This document shows positions 16,495 to 24,573 of a stretch of 64,000 bases of DNA, one piece after another (the stretch's first letter is position 1; each line of letters starts with the position of its first letter). Source of the DNA: Maritalea myrionectae DSM 19524. GTDB lineage: Bacteria > Pseudomonadota > Alphaproteobacteria > Rhizobiales > Devosiaceae. Position numbers and translations under genes: made by a program. The stretch is taken from positions 744,001-808,000 of the forward strand of contig NZ_AUHV01000003.1 in assembly GCF_000423365.1 (NCBI RefSeq). Direction: 5' to 3'. The notes beneath the pieces were generated by a model. The model worked only from the letters and a program-made list of their open reading frames with translations, ran no database searches and had not been told where the DNA came from.

Positions 16495-18057
16495 GTGGAA
16501 TTGATCGTGCAAGTTGGTCTACAAAACACACCATTGGTTGATTTTCTCGGCGGCAATGTAAGCGCTGAAGCCTCGGTTGAAGGCGAAGGCAGCTCTGGCT
16601 TTGAAGCAATTTTGGGCGCGCTGATGGGCGGCGACAATAAAGACATGCGCGCAGCCGTCAGCCTGAAAGCTGAAATGGGACCGCTCACCGGCGCCGGCAA
16701 ACTCGAGTTGGACACCGCCAAGGTTAAGGCAGCGTTGGAAAAGCTAAAAGAAGCCCTTTCCCCCATCGCGGCCGCCTTTGATGCACTGTTAATGCCCGAC
16801 CCGCAGCAAATCAGCAAAGCCCAAGATGCTTTTGCCGAATTGGCCGCTGCCGTCAACAACCACTCGAAACGCTATGATGCCGCCAGCACGCTGCCCATGG
16901 GCATGTTTGCCGACCAGTTTGGCGCCCTGCGCCAGGCGGAAACAGCAAAAGGCCCGGGCAATTTGATGCAACTGGGCAAAATGCTCTCACGGCTTGATAC
17001 TTTGCTCGGCGATTTCAGCCCGGAAAACGCGTTGCAAAAAGCTGACGCGCAACTCAGTACGGCCGCAGCCGATGGCGAGCAAGCCGCTGCACAAAAGGAA
17101 AACGCCAAGCTCTCACTCAACATTCACCAAATGATCGGGCGTTTGGAAGAATTGTCTGAAAAGCTGCCGGAAACCGCGCAGGCTGCCATTGCCAAGCTGG
17201 TGGAGAAAAAGACAGCACAACTGCCCACTGCTGCCAACACCGCGCCATCCACCGACGCAGAGGGCGAAGTGGACCCCTTGGCCAAACTGATGGCCAGCGG
17301 CGAAGAGGCCTCCACCCAGAAGGCTTTGCAAAACGGATCCAGCTCAAATCTCATTAGCGCCGCCCTTGAGGGGCAGGACGCTGAGGCCAAGCCCGAATTC
17401 AGCCAAAGCCTGAAAGCCGCTGCTGCTGAAAACAAATTAATGGCTGACCAGCGCTATGCGGCGCAAAACGCCACGGCAAATTTGAACCAATCGGCCCAAC
17501 TGGCCAGCGAGCTGGATTCCACGGAAACCAGTGTCGATAAAATACTGAATATTCAGCGCACCGAAACCCAGCACCAAAACCAGATTCATCTGGATAAGGT
17601 TGCGCATCAGCAATCGCCGCAAAAGCAGATCAACCTGCCAGCCCTCGCCTTTGAAGTGGTGCGGCAAATCCGCAATGGCGCCCAACAATTCGAAATTCGC
17701 CTCAATCCCCCTGAAATGGGCAAAATCGACGTGCAGCTCGAAATGGACGGCAAGAACGTCACCGCGCGGCTAACAGTTGAACGCGCTGAAACGCTCGACT
17801 TCCTGCAACGCGATCAACGCGCCCTTGAACGCGCCTTGCAGCAGGCCGGCTTGAACACCGACAAAGCCAATTTGCAGTTCTCATTGAAGCAAGATCAAAA
17901 TGGCAGCCAGGGTCAACAATTTAGCCAAAATGGCAGCGATCAGAACGCAGCAGGCAATGACAATTCTGAGATCGCATCAGAAAACAGCATCACCGAAAAT
18001 CCATCCTTGGTATTGCGCGGCACCGCGCGGCCGGATGGATTAAACCTTTGGGTTTAG
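16495..18057 (+). CDS. fliK: flagellar hook-length control protein FliK
   Basis: Secreted ruler that sets hook length and switches the flagellar export gate to late substrates. The C-terminal Flg_hook domain is clear at about residues 380-465: LPALAFEVVRQIRNGAQQFEIRL, NPPEMGKIDVQLEMDGKNV and TVERAETLDFLQRDQRALERAL. The long N-terminal part is Ala/Gln/Glu-rich and poorly ordered, as expected. The start is uncertain: GTG 16495 gives 520 residues, and GTG 16507 has an AGTGGA motif about six bases upstream. The gene lies eleven bases before flgD, which shares its sigma54 promoter. Confidence 0.9.
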   Translation: MELIVQVGLQNTPLVDFLGGNVSAEASVEGEGSSGFEAILGALMGGDNKDMRAAVSLKAEMGPLTGAGKLELDTAKVKAALEKLKEALSPIAAAFDALLMPDPQQISKAQDAFAELAAAVNNHSKRYDAASTLPMGMFADQFGALRQAETAKGPGNLMQLGKMLSRLDTLLGDFSPENALQKADAQLSTAAADGEQAAAQKENAKLSLNIHQMIGRLEELSEKLPETAQAAIAKLVEKKTAQLPTAANTAPSTDAEGEVDPLAKLMASGEEASTQKALQNGSSSNLISAALEGQDAEAKPEFSQSLKAAAAENKLMADQRYAAQNATANLNQSAQLASELDSTETSVDKILNIQRTETQHQNQIHLDKVAHQQSPQKQINLPALAFEVVRQIRNGAQQFEIRLNPPEMGKIDVQLEMDGKNVTARLTVERAETLDFLQRDQRALERALQQAGLNTDKANLQFSLKQDQNGSQGQQFSQNGSDQNAAGNDNSEIASENSITENPSLVLRGTARPDGLNLWV

Positions 18058-18068
18058 GAGCATAATGT

Positions 18069-18746
18069 ATGGTTAATCCAGCACAATCAGCTGCAGCAGC
18101 ATCTAGCTTTGGCACCGCACCATCGGAGCTAGATTCTTCGCGCAAGACAATTGCGGGAAATTTCGACACGTTCCTGTCGATTTTGACCACACAATTGAAA
18201 CACCAAAACCCGCTTGATCCGCTGGACACCAACCAGTTCACATCCCAAATGGTGGAATTCACCGGTGTTGAACAGCAGCTCAAAACCAATGAGTTTTTGG
18301 AAACCCTAATTGCGACAAACCAACAGAACTTCACCTCCCAAGCCGTCTCCTATATCGGCAAGGAAGTGACCGCGTTCTCTAATCAGGCCGACCTTAAAGG
18401 TGGCAACGCCACTTGGACCTATGGCATGACCGAAGACGCTGCCGAGGCCACCATCACCATTAAAAACAGCGCCGGGGCCGTAGTGTTCACGGAAAAGAAA
18501 CCCCTCGATGGCGGTGAAAATGATTACACATGGGATGGCAAAACCTCTGATGGCGCCATTGCGCCCGAGGGCAAATATTCCATTACGATCGACGCGATAA
18601 ACGCCAATGGTGGCAAGATCAACAATTACACCATGACCTCGGGCGTGGTGCAAACAGTTGACTTTGCAGGACAAGAACCAATTTTGGTCGTTAATGGGAC
18701 AAAAGTGGAGCTTTCCGCTGTCGCAAAAGTGGGATTGCCCGCCTAA
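18069..18746 (+). CDS. flgD: flagellar hook assembly scaffold FlgD
   Basis: Cap protein on which hook subunits FlgE polymerise; it is exported by the flagellar secretion system. The N-terminal signature NFDTFLSILTTQLKHQNPLD is at residues 31-50, followed by TNQFTSQMVEFTGVEQQ. The C-terminal half holds the FlgD Ig-like and tudor-like domains (YTWDGKTSDGAIAPEGKYS). Length 225 is usual. It follows fliK by eleven bases; GGAG lies about nine bases before ATG 18069. The two hook genes form one late transcript. Confidence 0.95.
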   Translation: MVNPAQSAAAASSFGTAPSELDSSRKTIAGNFDTFLSILTTQLKHQNPLDPLDTNQFTSQMVEFTGVEQQLKTNEFLETLIATNQQNFTSQAVSYIGKEVTAFSNQADLKGGNATWTYGMTEDAAEATITIKNSAGAVVFTEKKPLDGGENDYTWDGKTSDGAIAPEGKYSITIDAINANGGKINNYTMTSGVVQTVDFAGQEPILVVNGTKVELSAVAKVGLPA

Positions 18747-18822
18747 GTCAAACTAAATAACCGCCGCAATCCGGGGCGTTGCCTGCATTTTTCTCAACTC
18801 TTAATCAAATCTGACCAGAGCC

Positions 18823-18837
18823 TTAGCCAAATTTTAA
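18823..18837 (+). promoter_or_regulatory. CtrA-like box upstream of sciP
   Basis: TTAG-CCAAATT-TTAA fits the CtrA consensus TTAA-N7-TTAA with one mismatch. It lies about 50 bases before the sciP start, in line with CtrA control of sciP in Caulobacter. Confidence 0.5.
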
Positions 18838-18884
18838 GAGCATAGGGCTAGTCTCTAGCTATTAGTTTTGGTCAGGTTTGAGTA

Positions 18885-19172
18885 GTGAGTAAAATGACCG
18901 CACAGATGCGTCCACGAGTAAAATATGTCATCGGACCCGATGGCAGCCCGTTAACAATTGCCGATCTTCCTCCAACCAATACTAAGCGTTGGGTGATCCG
19001 TCGAAAAGCAGAAGTCGTTGCCGCGGTACGTGGTGGTTTGTTAAGTCTTGAAGAGGCTTGCACCCGCTACACACTTAGCGTTGATGAATTTCTGAACTGG
19101 CAAGCCTCTATCGATAAACATGGCTTGGCCGGGTTGCGCACAACATGGGTGCAACATTATCGCGAGTCATAA
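18885..19172 (+). CDS. sciP: CtrA inhibitor SciP (DUF1153)
   Basis: Small DNA-binding protein that, in Caulobacter, blocks CtrA-dependent transcription early in the cell cycle. The whole 95-residue sequence fits DUF1153: VKYVIGPDGSPLTIADLPP, then TKRWVIRRKAEVVAAVRGGLLSLEEAC and RYTLSVDEFLNWQ. The helix-turn-helix lies in the middle. GTG 18885 or ATG 18894 could be the start; both give a complete domain. It sits between flgD and fliF, surrounded by genes of the CtrA regulon. A strong terminator follows. Confidence 0.95.
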   Translation: MSKMTAQMRPRVKYVIGPDGSPLTIADLPPTNTKRWVIRRKAEVVAAVRGGLLSLEEACTRYTLSVDEFLNWQASIDKHGLAGLRTTWVQHYRES

Positions 19173-19218
19173 ACGGACCCGATAGGCAAAAATCGCTTTA
19201 AAGCGACAACAATCTTTC

Positions 19219-19246
19219 AAAAGCCCGCCATTTTTGGCGGGCTTTT
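19219..19246 (+). terminator. intrinsic terminator after sciP
   Basis: AAAAGCCCGCCA and TGGCGGGCTTTT form a 12-bp stem around a short T loop. The A- and T-rich ends make it potentially bidirectional, although only sciP reads into it. Confidence 0.9.
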
Positions 19247-19294
19247 GTGTTTTACCCTACTTTTTTCCCAAATTAATGCACTTTGCGCAATTGG

Positions 19295-19309
19295 TTAATA
19301 CAATGTTTA
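19295..19309 (+). promoter_or_regulatory. CtrA-like box upstream of fliF
   Basis: TTAA-TACAATG-TTTA matches TTAA-N7-TTAA with one mismatch, about 80 bases before the fliF start. The Caulobacter fliF operon is a known CtrA target. Confidence 0.5.
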
Positions 19310-19389
19310 CCTTCTACTAGGTAATTTTTGCCGAGTGGGGATTTTATGGCTTTTCCCTCGAATCAGACTTTTGTAACGCGGGTGGTATT

Positions 19390-21024
19390 GTGAATAGTTT
19401 TTCAGCGATTATGGCGAGGATGGGATTGGCACGGGTGGCAGCGATGGCTGTAACTGCGGTGCTCATGATCGGCTTTTTCGCATTTTTGATTTTCCGTGTG
19501 TCCACACCACAAATGGCACCGGTCTATACGGGCCTTTCTTTTGACGATTCCGCCGCCATCACCAAAGAATTGCGCGCCATGGGCATTCCCTTTGAAATTA
19601 AAGGGGATGGCGAAGCCATTTCTGTGCCGCGCGACCAGATCACCAACATCCGCATGCAACTGGCTGAAAGCGGCCTGCCCTCCCGCGGACAAGTCGGTTA
19701 TGAAATCTTTGACCAACAAAACACATTGGGCGCCACAAGTTTTGTGCAAAACGTTAATCACTTGCGCGCGCTTGAAGGCGAGTTGGCCCGCACCATCTCG
19801 TCCCTCGCCCGCGTAAAATCTGCCCGCGTGCACCTTGTGTTGCCAGAGCGCGAACTGTTCCGCCGCGAAGCCAAACAACCTTCAGCCTCGATCGCGCTAG
19901 AAGTGCGCGGCGCCCTCTCCACCGGCGAAATTCGTTCGGTGCAACATTTGATCGCCTCAGCCGTGGATGGCTTGAGCCCCAACATGGTCTCCATTGTCGA
20001 CAATTCAGGCAAGTTGCTCGCCGCAGGCACCCAAGGCGATGAAGAAACCATGCTCACCACCGCCATTGAAGAGCGGACATTGGCCGTAGAAACTCGGTTG
20101 CGCAATCGCTTGGAAGGCCTGTTGGAAAATGTGGTCGGTGCAGGCCGCGCCCGTGTGCAAGTGAGCGCCGAGCTGGACATGAACCGCTTGACCCGCACCT
20201 CGGAAAGCTTCGACCCCAACGGCCAAGTGGTGCGTTCAGCCCAAACCCGCGAATTGGCCAATGAAGCACAAGGCCCTGCCAACAATGGCCAGGTTTCTGT
20301 TGCCAACGAATTGCCCGGTGCTACGCAAAATGCGGGTGAAAACGGCGGCAGCTCAGAGCAGTCCTCAACAACTGAAGAAACCATCAACTACGAAATCTCC
20401 CGCGTGACCGAAACAGAGATTATCGAAGCAGGTGCTCTAAAACGTCTGTCTGTGGCAGTTGTTGTGGATGGTGTGTATGAAAGCACACCAGAGGGCAACG
20501 CAACCTACGCCCCCCGGTCACAAGAAGAGATCAACCAAATCCGCGATTTGGTCAATTCAGCCATTGGCTTTAACGCCGACCGTGGCGACCAGGTTGAAGT
20601 GGTCAACATGCAATTTGCTGAGCGCCCTGAACTGACATTTGAACCATCAGAATCCAGCATTTTCGACTTCACCCGCGACGACCTGTTTGCGGCAGTCGAG
20701 ATGGCTGTTACACTGTTGATTGCCCTCGCTCTCGTATTCTTTGTCATGCGGCCGCTGATCAAGCGTGTGCTTGAACCGGAAGATCAAACACCGCTTTTGA
20801 TGGCCGCCGCTGAAGCCGCCGCTGCGGAAAAGGCAAACGCCCAGATTGAAGAGAGCTCAGGTGGCATGGGCAAAAAGGGCGCAGCCAAAGATGAATGGCT
20901 GGATGAAGTCCAAAGCCTTGGACAGGCCCAAGTCCAAGCCATTGAAAAAGTTGGAACCCTGGTCGAGGAAAACCCGAAGCAGGCCTCCATGATCATCCGT
21001 AACTGGTTAAGTCAGGCAGCGTAA
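19390..21024 (+). CDS. fliF: flagellar MS-ring protein FliF
   Basis: Forms the inner-membrane MS ring on which the motor and export apparatus are built. There are two membrane segments, near residues 15-36 (AAMAVTAVLMIGFFAFLIF) and 436-456 (MAVTLLIALALVFFVM). Between them are the ring-building domains (YTGLSFDDSAAITKEL, LPSRGQVGYEIFD, TSFVQNVNHLRALEGELARTI). The C-terminal end, ending NWLSQAA, is the FliG-binding tail. Length 544 is normal. The start is GTG 19390. It is the first gene of an operon with two-base or overlapping junctions through flhA. A CtrA-like box lies upstream. Confidence 0.97.
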   Translation: MNSFSAIMARMGLARVAAMAVTAVLMIGFFAFLIFRVSTPQMAPVYTGLSFDDSAAITKELRAMGIPFEIKGDGEAISVPRDQITNIRMQLAESGLPSRGQVGYEIFDQQNTLGATSFVQNVNHLRALEGELARTISSLARVKSARVHLVLPERELFRREAKQPSASIALEVRGALSTGEIRSVQHLIASAVDGLSPNMVSIVDNSGKLLAAGTQGDEETMLTTAIEERTLAVETRLRNRLEGLLENVVGAGRARVQVSAELDMNRLTRTSESFDPNGQVVRSAQTRELANEAQGPANNGQVSVANELPGATQNAGENGGSSEQSSTTEETINYEISRVTETEIIEAGALKRLSVAVVVDGVYESTPEGNATYAPRSQEEINQIRDLVNSAIGFNADRGDQVEVVNMQFAERPELTFEPSESSIFDFTRDDLFAAVEMAVTLLIALALVFFVMRPLIKRVLEPEDQTPLLMAAAEAAAAEKANAQIEESSGGMGKKGAAKDEWLDEVQSLGQAQVQAIEKVGTLVEENPKQASMIIRNWLSQAA

Positions 21025-21026
21025 GT

Positions 21027-22094
21027 ATGGCCGAAGGACAAGCAAATCAAGTCACAAACACCGGCAACCAACTGGTTGTTGAAGAGGGCGCAAACCAGCG
21101 TGAACTTGCAGGTGACGAAAAAGCCGCCGTGCTGTTGCTGGCGCTTGGCCCTGATTATGGCAAACCCATTTTTCAGGAACTGGACGATATTGAAATCCGC
21201 CAGCTTTCACGCGCCATGTCCCAGTTGGGCCCGATCACCCAAGACATGCTCGATACGCTTTTTGTGCAATTTATCACCAGCCTGACCACCAATGGCGATC
21301 TGTCAGGTAACGTCGATTCCACCGAACGGCTGCTGCTCTCCTTCCTATCGCAGGAGCGGGTGGACATGATCATGGAAGAAATTCGCGGCCCGGCCGGACG
21401 GAACATCTGGGAAAAACTGTCAAATGTTCAAGAAGACGTGTTGGCCAGCTTTTTGAAGAATGAATATCCGCAAACCATTTCTGTGGTGCTGACCAAGATC
21501 TCAACGGAACACGCCTCAAAAGTGCTGGCGAACTTGCCCGATGAGTTGGCCCTGGACGTGGTGCAGCGCATGTTGGCCATTGAACCCGTGCAAAAGGAAA
21601 TTGTCGAGAAAATCGAAACCACCTTGCGCACCGAATTTATGTCGACCCTGTCGCACACCCGCCGCCGCGACAGCCATGAACAAATGGCCGACATCTTTAA
21701 CGCCTTCGATCGGCAAACTGAGGCACGCTTCCTCACCGCTTTGGAAGAACGTGATCTTGAATCTGCCGAACGTATTAAAGCCCTGATGTTTACATTCGAA
21801 GATTTGGGCAATTTGGACGGCACCGCCATCCAAACCGTGTTGCAGCAAGTGGAAAAACCATTGCTCACTTTGGCATTGAAAGGCGCAAACGACGAAACCA
21901 AAGAGAAGTTCTTGGCCAATATGTCAGCCCGCGCTGCCAAGATGATGCGCGACGATATGGACGCCATGGGGCCTGTGCGGCTTAAGGATGTGGATGAGGC
22001 CCAATCTGGCATGGTGAACTTGGCCAAAGATTTGGCCGCGAAAGGCGAGATCGTCATCACTAAAGGCGGCAACCAAGAAGAGATGATTGGATAG
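21027..22094 (+). CDS. fliG: flagellar motor switch protein FliG
   Basis: Rotor protein that transmits torque from the stator and helps switch rotation. Visible parts are the N-terminal FliF-binding domain (GDEKAAVLLLALGPDYGKPIFQEL), the middle domain (LSNVQEDVLASFLKNEYPQTISVVLTKIS, with the EHPQT-like EYPQT) and the C-terminal torque helix (MFTFEDLGNLDGTAIQTVLQQVEK). The charged residues typical of this helix are partly present. Length 355. It starts two bases after fliF. Confidence 0.97.
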   Translation: MAEGQANQVTNTGNQLVVEEGANQRELAGDEKAAVLLLALGPDYGKPIFQELDDIEIRQLSRAMSQLGPITQDMLDTLFVQFITSLTTNGDLSGNVDSTERLLLSFLSQERVDMIMEEIRGPAGRNIWEKLSNVQEDVLASFLKNEYPQTISVVLTKISTEHASKVLANLPDELALDVVQRMLAIEPVQKEIVEKIETTLRTEFMSTLSHTRRRDSHEQMADIFNAFDRQTEARFLTALEERDLESAERIKALMFTFEDLGNLDGTAIQTVLQQVEKPLLTLALKGANDETKEKFLANMSARAAKMMRDDMDAMGPVRLKDVDEAQSGMVNLAKDLAAKGEIVITKGGNQEEMIG

Positions 22095-22097
22095 GTG

Positions 22098-22808
22098 ATG
22101 GCCCAACCCGCAAAATTCAACTTTGATTTGGACCTTTCAAAGGCCACCCGTGACTCGCAATTGATTGAGGATAAAGAACTCAATCAAATGCTAGAGCGTG
22201 CCCGTGCTGAAGGCCACGCCCAAGGCTATGCCGAAGGCGAACAAAGCGCGCAAACAGTGGCGTTGCAACAAATAGTGGCCGCAACCCAAAGCCTGGCCAA
22301 CCAAGCCGGTGCCTTTAGCCAGGCCATGGACAAAGCCCAGAACGAGCATTTGGCCACCGCTGCCCAAATGGGGGCAACCGTGGGCAAAAAACTTGCCGCT
22401 CATCTGGTGGCGGCACAGCCCGAGACAGAAATTAAAGCCCTGTTGACCGATAGTCTGTCGACTTTGGGCAAGGCAGGCCATGTCGCCATTCGCTGCAATG
22501 AAGAATTGAGCACACACATCAAAGAGATTGCTGAAGAACATGCCGCCAATTCTGGCTTTGAAGGCCGCTTAATCATTTTAGGCGAACCCGACATTCCCCC
22601 CGGCGATTGCCGGATCGAATGGTCTGACGGGGGATTGGTGCGCGAATTCGCCACCATCGCCGAACAAATTGAGGGCAAGGTGGCCCAATATGTGCAGGCA
22701 AAAACCGGCCGCGCCCCCCATCCCGAAACTGCCAATGCAACTGATCAGCACCAAGAGGCAACACATGATTTGCCTGATGCCGACATGTTGATTGGAGAGG
22801 AAGTATAA
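22098..22808 (+). CDS. fliH: flagellar export regulator FliH (FlbE-like)
   Basis: Peripheral protein that holds the export ATPase FliI and links it to the C-ring. The sequence is a long charged/Ala-Gln-rich helix with the AxxxGxxxGxxxG spacing typical of FliH (ARAEGHAQGYAEGEQSA, residues ~35-51). It ends with the C-terminal domain that carries IILGEPDIPPGDCRIEWSDG, a hallmark of FliH. ATG 22098 follows GTG 22095; either may be used. About 236 residues. It sits between fliG and fliN as flbE does in Caulobacter, and its TAATG junction overlaps fliN by one base. Confidence 0.9.
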   Translation: MAQPAKFNFDLDLSKATRDSQLIEDKELNQMLERARAEGHAQGYAEGEQSAQTVALQQIVAATQSLANQAGAFSQAMDKAQNEHLATAAQMGATVGKKLAAHLVAAQPETEIKALLTDSLSTLGKAGHVAIRCNEELSTHIKEIAEEHAANSGFEGRLIILGEPDIPPGDCRIEWSDGGLVREFATIAEQIEGKVAQYVQAKTGRAPHPETANATDQHQEATHDLPDADMLIGEEV

Positions 22809-23173
22809 TGAGCGATACCGACGATCCCATCGAAAATGAAGATGGCCCTTCTCTAGCAGATATGGCCGATCAACTCGAAGAGATGCAACCTGGCGCCAGC
22901 GATACGCAGCAGGAAAGCAATGTGGAGAAAAACGCCTCCGATCTGGAAGCCGTTTTTGATGTGCCCGTGCGCATTTCTGCCGTGTTGGGCCGCACCCGCA
23001 TGCCGGTCGCCAAATTGCTGCAAATGGATGCGGGCACCATTGTCGAGCTAGATCGGCAAGTGGGCGAGGCCATTGATATTTATGTAAATGATCGCCTGGT
23101 GGCGCGTGGTGAAATTGTGCTTGTGGAAAACAAGCTCGGCATCACCATGACCGAAATCATCAAGGCGAATTAG
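22808..23173 (+). CDS. fliN: flagellar motor switch protein FliN
   Basis: C-ring subunit of 121 residues. After an acidic, variable N-terminus (residues 1-45), the SpoA/FliN domain is complete: LEAVFDVPVRISAVLGRTRMP, LLQMDAGTIVELDRQVGE and IYVNDRLVARGEIVLVENKLGI. The start codon overlaps the fliH stop (TAATG), so the two are coupled. In the cell it forms the lower part of the rotor cup and binds CheY-P and FliH. Confidence 0.96.
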   Translation: MSDTDDPIENEDGPSLADMADQLEEMQPGASDTQQESNVEKNASDLEAVFDVPVRISAVLGRTRMPVAKLLQMDAGTIVELDRQVGEAIDIYVNDRLVARGEIVLVENKLGITMTEIIKAN

Positions 23174-23183
23174 GAGTAATAAA

Positions 23184-24554
23184 ATGCGACTTCTGATTAT
23201 TGGCGCACTCGAAGGCCAATTAAGCGAAGCGACCAAACTGGCGATGGAAGGCGGCGCGAAAGTCGCCCACGCCGATAGCATCGAGGTTGCGCTGGCCAGC
23301 CTGCGCGCCGGACGCGGGGCAGACCTGTTGCTCGCCGATGTTATGGCCGATATTCCGGGCCTGTTGGCCGCGCTTGAAGCCGAACGCATCCACATTCCCG
23401 TGGTTGCCTGTGGCACAGAAACAAATGCAGCGGCGGCCGTAAACGCCATTCGCGCTGGGGCAAAAGAATATATCCCCTTGCCACCAGATGCGGAATTGAT
23501 CGCCGCCATCATTCAGGCCGTTGCGCGCGAAAATTCTGATTTTGTGCATCGTGATCCAGCCATGGCCAAACTGGTCAAACTGGCGGATCAAATCGCCCCC
23601 TCCGACGCGAGCGTGTTGATCACGGGGGAAAGCGGCACCGGCAAGGAAGTGATTGCCAAATATGTGCACACCCACTCCAAGCGCGCTGCCAAACCATTCA
23701 TTTCGATCAACTGCGCCGCCATCCCGGACAATTTGCTGGAATCTGAACTGTTCGGCCACGAAAAAGGCGCCTTCACTGGCGCCGTTGGCCGCCGGATCGG
23801 TAAATTCGAAGAAGCCAATGGCGGCACATTGCTGCTGGACGAAATCTCGGAAATGGACGTGCGGCTGCAAGCCAAATTGCTACGCGCCATCCAAGAGCGG
23901 GTGATTGATCGCGTGGGCGGCAACAAGCCTGTGCCCGTCGATATCCGCATCTTGGCCACCTCCAACCGCGATTTGACCCAGAGCGTAAAAGACGGTCATT
24001 TCCGGGAAGATTTGCTGTTCCGCCTGAATGTGGTGAATTTGAAAATCCCCGCCCTGCGCGAACGCCCCGGTGACATTCCTGTGTTGGCCGAGCATTTCAT
24101 CAAGAAATACGCGCAAGCCAATGGCGTGGAGGAACGCCCCCTCTCCCAAGACGCCCGCCAAGAACTGGTGCGCGCGCCATGGCCGGGCAATGTGCGTGAG
24201 TTGGAAAACACACTGCACCGCGCGGTGTTGTTGGCCACTGAAGATGAAATCGATGCAGAAGCCATTCGCTTGCCAGATGGCACCGGCCTTGCCGATGCGG
24301 CAGCTGCCAACAATTTGGCCGCACAGGCTGCGCAAACGGCTGAAACCGCCGCGCGCGCCATGGTGGGCCGCACCGTTGCGGATGTGGAAAAAGAACTGAT
24401 CCTCGACACGCTGGACCATTGCTTGGGCAATCGCACCCACGCCTCCAACATTCTGGGGATATCTATCCGAACATTGCGCAACAAGCTCAACCAATATGCT
24501 CAAGATGGGGAAATGATCCCCGCGCCGGGCGAGAATCGCGGCAGTGCAGCATAG
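23184..24554 (+). CDS. flbD: sigma54-dependent flagellar activator FlbD
   Basis: NtrC-family activator of sigma54 RNA polymerase. In Caulobacter it turns on late flagellar genes and represses fliF. An N-terminal receiver-like domain (residues 1-115) keeps an aspartate near position 52 but lacks the usual acidic pair at its start (IGALEGQ), so control may not be by ordinary phosphorylation. The AAA+ domain has Walker A GESGTGKE (148-155), the sigma54-contacting GAFTGA (195-200), and GGTLLLDEI. The C-terminal Fis-type helix-turn-helix ends the protein (NRTHASNILGISIRTLRNKLNQY). Eleven bases separate it from fliN. Its likely local target is the sigma54 promoter before fliK. Confidence 0.95.
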   Translation: MRLLIIGALEGQLSEATKLAMEGGAKVAHADSIEVALASLRAGRGADLLLADVMADIPGLLAALEAERIHIPVVACGTETNAAAAVNAIRAGAKEYIPLPPDAELIAAIIQAVARENSDFVHRDPAMAKLVKLADQIAPSDASVLITGESGTGKEVIAKYVHTHSKRAAKPFISINCAAIPDNLLESELFGHEKGAFTGAVGRRIGKFEEANGGTLLLDEISEMDVRLQAKLLRAIQERVIDRVGGNKPVPVDIRILATSNRDLTQSVKDGHFREDLLFRLNVVNLKIPALRERPGDIPVLAEHFIKKYAQANGVEERPLSQDARQELVRAPWPGNVRELENTLHRAVLLATEDEIDAEAIRLPDGTGLADAAAANNLAAQAAQTAETAARAMVGRTVADVEKELILDTLDHCLGNRTHASNILGISIRTLRNKLNQYAQDGEMIPAPGENRGSAA

Positions 24555-24573
24555 TCAAAGGCAACAACGGTAA

